From Nocardia sp. (GTDB lineage Bacteria > Actinomycetota > Actinomycetes > Mycobacteriales > Mycobacteriaceae): a stretch of 64,000 bases of DNA. The DNA is taken from positions 24,427-88,426 of the forward strand of contig NZ_JAODNK010000005.1 in assembly GCF_025465275.1 (NCBI RefSeq). Direction: 5' to 3'. A program made the position numbers and the translations under genes. Shown piece by piece: positions 59,294-64,000 of this stretch. Position 1 is the stretch's first letter; the number at the start of each line of letters is the position of its first letter. A model generated the notes under the pieces. That model saw only the letters and a list, made by a program, of their open reading frames with translations, was not told the origin of the DNA and searched no databases.

Positions 59294-62200
59294 ATGGCAA
59301 GCTCATCTGAACGCGTCGGGGCGGATGACGCAGGTCACGAGCAGGGTAGGTCTGGGAGCAAAGCCGTGAAATTCAATACGAAGTCCGTTGTGGGGCCGCT
59401 GGCGCGCCTCGTGGCAACCGCACAGAACGGGCTCGAGGTGATCCGGTTCGGAGGACTGGTTCACGACATCGAATCGTCGCCGTACGAGATCGTCGAGCGC
59501 AAGCGCACCTACCGGCTGCGGCACTACTTCCCCGATGCCACTGCGGCATCCGCGGCGAGCGCCCCTTCGGACCGACCGGTCGCACTGCTGGTGCCCCCAC
59601 TCATGGTCACCGCCGAGATCTGGGATGTGAACGGCTCCGACGGAGCGGTCGGCATTCTGAACGAGGGCGGAATCGACTGCTGGGTGGTCGATTTCGGCTC
59701 ACCCACCACCGAGGAGGGCGGCTGGGACCGCGACCTCGCCGACCATGTGCTGGCCGTCAACAGCGCCATCGAGACCGTGAACGAATTGACCGGCCGCGGT
59801 GTGCATCTCATGGGCTACTCGCAGGGCGGCATGTTCGCCTATCAGACCGCGGCCTATCGCCTCGGCAAAGGCGTGGAGTCCATCGTCACCTTCGGCAGTC
59901 CCGTGGACGCGGTGGCGGGCATGCCCTTCGGTATTCCTTACGGACTCGCGCAAGGTGCGGCCGACTTCCTCGCCGATCATGTGCTCAACCGGCTGCCGAT
60001 CACCGATTCCATGGTGCGCCTGGGCTTTCAGGCCCTGGACCCGGTCAAGACGGTCAAGGCCCGGCTGGACTTCCTGCGCCAGCTGCACGACCGGGAGGCC
60101 CTGCTGCCCCGGGAACGGCAGCGCCGCTTCCTGGAGGCCGACGGCTGGCTCGGTTATCCGGGCCCCGCGCTCACCGATCTGCTGACGCAGTTCATCAAGC
60201 ACAATCGAATGATGCTGGGCGGTTTCGTCATTCGCGATCAGCCCATCTCGCTCGCCGATTTGAAATGCCCGATTCTGGCGGTGGTCGGCGAGGTCGACGA
60301 TATCGGCCAGCCCGCCGCCGTCCGCGGTATCGTGCGCGCGGCGCCCAATGCCGACGTCTACGAATCCAGTGTGGTGGCAGGACATTTCGGTCTCGTCTCC
60401 GGCTCCACCGCCACCAAGCAGACCTGGCCGCAGGTGCGGGACTGGGTGAATTGGCTCAGCGGTCGCAGCGAACTGCCCGAGCAGATCCAGCCCATGAGCC
60501 ACGAGGTGGCCCGCAAGGGTCCGGCCACCGGACTCACCCGTGCGGTGCACGTCGTCGGCAGTCTCGCCGAGGCCGGAGCCGAACTCGGCAAGGCCATCGA
60601 GGGCGTGGCCGGGCAGACACTGCGCGGCACCGTCGAGCTCTCCGGTGAGGCGGCGCGTGCGCTGCCGCGGCTCACCCGCCTGGGCATGATCCAGCCGCAC
60701 ACCCGAGTTTCGCTGGGCCGCTTGTTGTCCGAGCAGGCGCGCCGTGGTCCGTCGCGGGAAGCCTTCCTCTTCGAGGACCGGGTGCATACGCATGCCGCGG
60801 TCAATCAGCGCATCGACAATGTGGTGCGTGGCCTCGTCTCCGTCGGTGTGCGCCCGGCCACCCGGGTCGGTGTGGTCATGGAGACCCGGCCCAGCGCCCT
60901 CGTCGCCATTGCCGCGCTGTCTCGGCTCGGCGCGGTCGCGGTGCTGCTCGCCCCCGGCAGTGAACTGTCGAAGATCGTCGAATTGACCGGCGCCAAACTG
61001 ATTGTCGCCGATCCGGAGAACCTGGGCGCCGCGGCGGCGACCGGCCGCCGGGTCCTGGTGCTGGGCGGCGGCGATGCCCGCGCCCTCGATATTCCGCAGG
61101 ACTGCGTGGTCACCGATCTGGAACAGATCGATCCGGCGAAGGTGACGCTGCCCTCGTGGTATCAGCCGAATCCGGGCCTGGCGCGCGAGCTGGCCTTCAT
61201 TCTGGTCACCGGCACCGGCGACCGCTTCGATATCAAGTACGTGACCAACCACCGCTGGGCGCTGTCCGCGTTCGGCACCGCGTCCGCCGCCGATTTGGGC
61301 CGCGAGGACACCATCTACTGCCTTGCGCCACTGCACCATTCGTCCGGTTTACTGGTGAGCCTGGGCGGCGCGGTGGCCGGCGGCAGTCGCATCGCACTGG
61401 CCCGCTCGCTGGATCCGGAGCAGTTCGCGGCCGAGGTGCACCGCTACGGCGTCACCGTGGTCACCTACACCTGGACCATGCTGCGCGATATTCTCGACGC
61501 CGACACCTTCCCCAACGGTCATCCGCATCCGATCCGCCTGTTCATCGGCTCCGGTATGCCCGCCGGGCTGTGGCGGCGGGCGCAGGACCGGTTCGCCCCG
61601 GCTCGGGTGCTCGAGTTCTACGCCTCCATTGAGGGTGATGTGGTGCTGGCCAATGTGTCCGGCGCGAAGATCGGCAGCAAGGGCCGTCCGGTCCCCGGCA
61701 CCGCCAAGGTCGAACTCATCGCCTACGACCCGCTCGCCGACGAAATCATCGTCGAGGACTCGGGTTTCGCCCGCCGCTGCGCCGACAACGAGGTGGGCCT
61801 GCTCATCGGCACCGTCTCCGACACCGTCGACCTGTCGGCCGGCGGCCTGCGCGGCGTCTTCACCCCCGGCGACGCCTGGATGCCCACGGAGAACCTCTTC
61901 CGCCGCGACAGCGACGGCGACTACTGGTTGATGGACCGCAGCGACACGGTGATTCGCACACCGCGCGGCCCCGTCTACACCCAGCCGATCGTCGACGCCC
62001 TCAATGACATCACAGCCGTGGATCTGGAAGTCGCCTACGGCCTCCCCGCAGGCAACCGCACCCTGGCCGTCGCCGCCATCAGCATTCGCGAGGGCCATCG
62101 CCTGACCCCCAAGGATGTCACCGAGGCCCTCCTGCACCTGGCCCCCGACCAGCGCCCCGACCTCATCTACGTGGTAGACGACATCCCCCGCAGCTCCACC

Positions 62201-62332
62201 TACCGCCCCTCCACCCGCGCCGTCCAAGCCGCAGGCCGCCCCCACCCCGGCGACCGAACCTGGTGGTACAACCGCGAATCCGAAACCTACGAAATCCTCA
62301 CCCAGGACCTCGCAGACCGCCTGTTCGCCTAG
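59294..62332 (+). CDS. PhaC-like alpha/beta hydrolase fused to an acyl-CoA-synthetase-like domain
   Basis: 1012 residues. Residues about 25-400 are PhaC-like: FNTKSVVGPLARLVATAQNG, PVALLVPPLMVTAEIWDV, the nucleophile box GYSQGG (174-179, Ser176), and the acid and His in VVGEVDDIGQP and VVAGHFGLVSG. Residues about 480-1012 are AMP-binding-enzyme-like (RLLSEQARRGPSREAFLFED, RLGAVAVLLAPGSELSKIVE, CLAPLHHSSGLLVSLGGAVA). The expected P-loop reads VTGTGDRFDIKY (about 637-648) and the expected C-terminal Lys motif reads PRSSTYRPSTRAV, so both key adenylation motifs look degenerate. Such fusions are typical of mycolic-acid bacteria. The role is probably in lipid metabolism, but no reaction is assured. 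Confidence 0.88.
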   Translation: MASSSERVGADDAGHEQGRSGSKAVKFNTKSVVGPLARLVATAQNGLEVIRFGGLVHDIESSPYEIVERKRTYRLRHYFPDATAASAASAPSDRPVALLVPPLMVTAEIWDVNGSDGAVGILNEGGIDCWVVDFGSPTTEEGGWDRDLADHVLAVNSAIETVNELTGRGVHLMGYSQGGMFAYQTAAYRLGKGVESIVTFGSPVDAVAGMPFGIPYGLAQGAADFLADHVLNRLPITDSMVRLGFQALDPVKTVKARLDFLRQLHDREALLPRERQRRFLEADGWLGYPGPALTDLLTQFIKHNRMMLGGFVIRDQPISLADLKCPILAVVGEVDDIGQPAAVRGIVRAAPNADVYESSVVAGHFGLVSGSTATKQTWPQVRDWVNWLSGRSELPEQIQPMSHEVARKGPATGLTRAVHVVGSLAEAGAELGKAIEGVAGQTLRGTVELSGEAARALPRLTRLGMIQPHTRVSLGRLLSEQARRGPSREAFLFEDRVHTHAAVNQRIDNVVRGLVSVGVRPATRVGVVMETRPSALVAIAALSRLGAVAVLLAPGSELSKIVELTGAKLIVADPENLGAAAATGRRVLVLGGGDARALDIPQDCVVTDLEQIDPAKVTLPSWYQPNPGLARELAFILVTGTGDRFDIKYVTNHRWALSAFGTASAADLGREDTIYCLAPLHHSSGLLVSLGGAVAGGSRIALARSLDPEQFAAEVHRYGVTVVTYTWTMLRDILDADTFPNGHPHPIRLFIGSGMPAGLWRRAQDRFAPARVLEFYASIEGDVVLANVSGAKIGSKGRPVPGTAKVELIAYDPLADEIIVEDSGFARRCADNEVGLLIGTVSDTVDLSAGGLRGVFTPGDAWMPTENLFRRDSDGDYWLMDRSDTVIRTPRGPVYTQPIVDALNDITAVDLEVAYGLPAGNRTLAVAAISIREGHRLTPKDVTEALLHLAPDQRPDLIYVVDDIPRSSTYRPSTRAVQAAGRPHPGDRTWWYNRESETYEILTQDLADRLFA

Positions 62333-62366
62333 TTCGAACCGCTTCGTCGCATCACCGAAGCCGAGA

Positions 62367-62404
62367 GACCGCCCTTGCCGATAAGCCCGGCAGGGGCGGT
62401 CTTT
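62367..62404 (+). terminator. Intrinsic terminator after the fusion gene
   Basis: GACCGCCCTTGCC pairs with GGCAGGGGCGGTC (one G-U pair) and is followed by TTT. It lies 35 bases after the stop codon. Confidence 0.75.
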
Positions 62405-62445
62405 GCTCCCGGCTTTCGGGCATAGCCGCCGGTACGATCGGTGAG

Positions 62446-63087
62446 ATGAATCCCCTTGCAGCGCGCGTGATGTCCACTGTTGCCGGTCAGCTCGGTAATC
62501 CGCACGGATTGCTCGGGAAAGGGACCGCCGTGATGCTCAATCGCGTCAATCGGTTTCTGATCGATGAAGCGGTACAGGCGGCGGCTGCCAGGGTAGGCGA
62601 GACCGTTGCTGACATCGGGTTCGGCGGAGGTGTGGGAATCTCGCTGCTGCTCGAGCAGGTGGGGCCGACGGGGAACGTGGTCGGGATCGAGATTTCCCCG
62701 GATATGCTGACGCGAGCCAGGTCAGGCTTCTCGACTCAGATCGCGGCAGGACGACTGCGGGTGGAAGAAGGCTCCCTGACCGCGCTCCCGCTGGACGACG
62801 CAAGCCTGGACGCCGCAATCACAGTCAACACCATCTACTTCGTCCCCGAACTGGACCAGATCTGCGCGGAATTCGCCCGAGTACTGCGCCCCCAGGGCAA
62901 GGTCGTAATAGGCATCGGCGACCCAGCAGGAATGGCCCGAATGCCCTTCACCCAGTACGGATTCCGCATCCGCCCAGTCGCAGACGTAATCGCCGCACTA
63001 GAGGCAGCCGGCCTAGTCGTAGAAGACCGACTCATCGACCACAAACCAATCCCCGGCCACCTCCTGATCGCCCGCCCCAAGAACTGA
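62446..63087 (+). CDS. Class I SAM-dependent methyltransferase
   Basis: The start is taken at the ATG at 62446 (MNPLAARVMSTVAGQLGNPH), giving 213 residues; the upstream frame runs through the terminator. Motif I is [20 protein letters not shown], acidic motif II is VVGIEISPDMLTRAR, and FARVLRPQGKVVIGIGD is the post motif of the UbiE/type 11 group. The substrate is unknown. It lies between the lipid-related fusion gene and a repeat region. Codon use changes toward A/T-ending codons near its 3' end. Confidence 0.88.
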   Translation: MNPLAARVMSTVAGQLGNPHGLLGKGTAVMLNRVNRFLIDEAVQAAAARVGETVADIGFGGGVGISLLLEQVGPTGNVVGIEISPDMLTRARSGFSTQIAAGRLRVEEGSLTALPLDDASLDAAITVNTIYFVPELDQICAEFARVLRPQGKVVIGIGDPAGMARMPFTQYGFRIRPVADVIAALEAAGLVVEDRLIDHKPIPGHLLIARPKN

Positions 63088-63104
63088 CCACCCCGACCCC
63101 TATT

Positions 63105-63670
63105 CGCGCTCTTCATCTTTGGTCTTTGAGTCTTCGTCTTTTCGTGTCTTGTTCTCGAGAACGGAACCACATCCTCTCTGTAAATCGGGTACCTCTCCCG
63201 ACGTGCCAGTGACGGCCATCTCGAGCTCTGCTCGCACCGGGGGCGCAAAACCGCTCGGGATGCAAGAAACCCAGGTGCACCGACCGTTTCGGCATAGAAA
63301 CCGTCGGCTACCGGGGACGGCACAGCGGGTCTCTGCGCGGCGCAACGGTTATCAGGTCTGTGCGGCGCGGACACGGGCTGTGCGGTCAAGGAGAAGGGCT
63401 GTGTGGTGCCCGCTTCGGGGGGATTCGAGGCCGCGAGAAGTCGGTGCACTGGGTTTCTTGCGTCGAAAGAGGGTGTTGGGTTTGCGGGTGCGAGCAGGGC
63501 TCGAGATGGCCGTGCTGGTGACGTCGGGAGGGGTACCCCATTTACCTTCCGCAGTACCGAAGTAGCTGCGGTACCGGCCGGAAGACCGGCTGTGGTCCCG
63601 TTTCAGAGCATCACAACGCAAAAAGACAAAACAAACAAGACGAAAGACGCCCGGACATAAAGAACGAAAA
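63105..63670. repeat. Large imperfect inverted-repeat element
   Basis: Arms of about 104 bases at 63181-63284 and 63440-63544 are inverted copies. Shared strings include CTCCCGACGT, ACGGCCATCTCGAG, CTGCTCGCACC and GCAAGAAACCCAG. The 155-base centre holds GGACACGGGCTGTGCGGTC, nearly identical to the arm at 12930-12948. Outside, the left flank (63108-63165) is pyrimidine-rich and the right flank (63610-63680) is purine-rich, extending the symmetry. No supported gene lies here. It could be a MITE-like element or a large RNA hairpin. Confidence 0.65.
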
Positions 63671-63690
63671 GATCAAGAACCCGAAAGGCC

Positions 63691-64000
63691 AAGCCGGGCA
63701 ACGGCTTGTAGCACCGACGGGACGAAACCTGTCGGTGGCACCCGGGGACGGGGAATCCTCTTGTCGCAGCCGGAGATTACGGTCCGGCGGGCCGAACCAA
63801 TTCCGTCGGGGCGAACCGGTCCCGCAGGGGTGCGGTGAGAGGGAAGAACCAAGTCGGGCAACGGCCTGTGCCGCCGACGGGGTGAACTTGTCGGTGGCAC
63901 CCGGGGTGGGGAATCCTCTTGTCGTGGTGGGGGTATTGCGGTCCGGCGGGGCGAACCAGTCCTGCAGGGGTGCGGTGAGAGGGAAGAACCGAGCCGGGCA
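63691..64000. repeat. Tandem repeat array (units of about 160 and 140 bases), running off the right edge
   Basis: Unit 1 is 63691-63850, unit 2 is 63851-63990, and a third unit begins at 63991 with GAGCCGGGCA. The units share GGGCAACGGC, TGTCGGTGGCACCCGGGG, GGGGAATCCTCTTGTCG, GGTCCGGCGGG and AGGGGTGCGGTGAGAGGGAA. Unit 1 has an extra copy of about 20 bases around CGAACCAATTCCGTCGGGG. No reading frame with family resemblance crosses it. Confidence 0.75.

Noticed and set aside
63691..64000. Tandem units considered as a CRISPR array
   Set aside because: Units are 140-160 bases with no short identical repeats separated by unique spacers of similar size, and no cas gene is nearby.

Overview
The window is high-GC chromosomal DNA from a mycolic-acid-type actinobacterium, most likely Nocardia or a close relative (Nocardiaceae). 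This is inferred from the infC-rpmI-rplT block with an ATC-started infC, the pheST and argCJBDFR-G-H order, an LppX/LprG-type lipoprotein, a fused PhaC-like/acyl-CoA synthetase protein, F420-type oxidoreductase and TIGR00027-type methyltransferase families, and frequent GTG starts. No rRNA, tRNA, CRISPR array, phage or insertion sequence was seen.

Layout. 1-2.1 kb: an SDR oxidoreductase cut by the left edge, an XRE/MmyB regulator and a MazEF-like toxin-antitoxin pair. 2.1-7.0 kb: a minus-strand operon for a cytochrome-b5 fatty acid desaturase, a type III polyketide synthase and a PvdE/SyrD-like ABC exporter with a long Pro/Gly/His insertion; this is the best candidate for an undescribed lipid-polyketide pathway. 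7.3-9.7 kb: a lipoprotein, then a decayed methyltransferase/TetR pair, both with internal deletions, behind intact tandem operators. 9.9-12.9 kb: DUF1844, a structured infC leader, infC-rpmI-rplT and an rRNA methyltransferase. 13-18.1 kb: an amidohydrolase, a TetR/MFS divergon and an HxlR/nitroreductase divergon. 18.3-22.8 kb: pheS, pheT and an alpha/beta hydrolase. 22.8-28.3 kb: a short Rho, three uncharacterised genes in a row, and two tandem XRE/MmyB regulators. 28.3-31.3 kb: an F420-type oxidoreductase, a PEP-mutase-like enzyme and an LCP protein.

31.5-38.8 kb: a catabolic divergon (ridA, iclR, kdgK / PLP dehydratase, N-acyl-D-amino-acid deacylase, KDPG aldolase, GntP permease). The genes fit a route from N-acetyl-D-glucosaminate through D-glucosaminate, KDG and KDPG to pyruvate and glyceraldehyde-3-phosphate, with RidA clearing the enamine/imine made by the PLP enzyme. 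38.9-48.5 kb: arginine biosynthesis argCJBDFR (every junction a 4-base stop/start overlap), then argG, an inserted SAM methyltransferase and argH. ArgR-type boxes precede argC and argG, and a third copy lies unexpectedly beside the LCP gene. 48.5-54 kb: small hypotheticals, an SMR pump, threonine dehydratase, a secreted protein, and a GntR regulator with an NCS1 permease followed by a gene remnant.

54-58.8 kb: a minus-strand operon of a family 2B (cyclic-nucleotide-domain) encapsulin, 2-methylisoborneol synthase, geranyl-PP C-methyltransferase and IPP isomerase. It should make the terpenoid 2-methylisoborneol in or around a protein nanocompartment. The synthase has a very long disordered N-terminus with three GPxG(L/I)G motifs, probably the cargo-loading region. 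59.3-63.1 kb: the PhaC-like/acyl-CoA-synthetase-like fusion, whose adenylation motifs look degenerate, and a small methyltransferase. 63.1-64 kb: no gene, but a large imperfect inverted-repeat element and a tandem repeat array that runs off the right edge.
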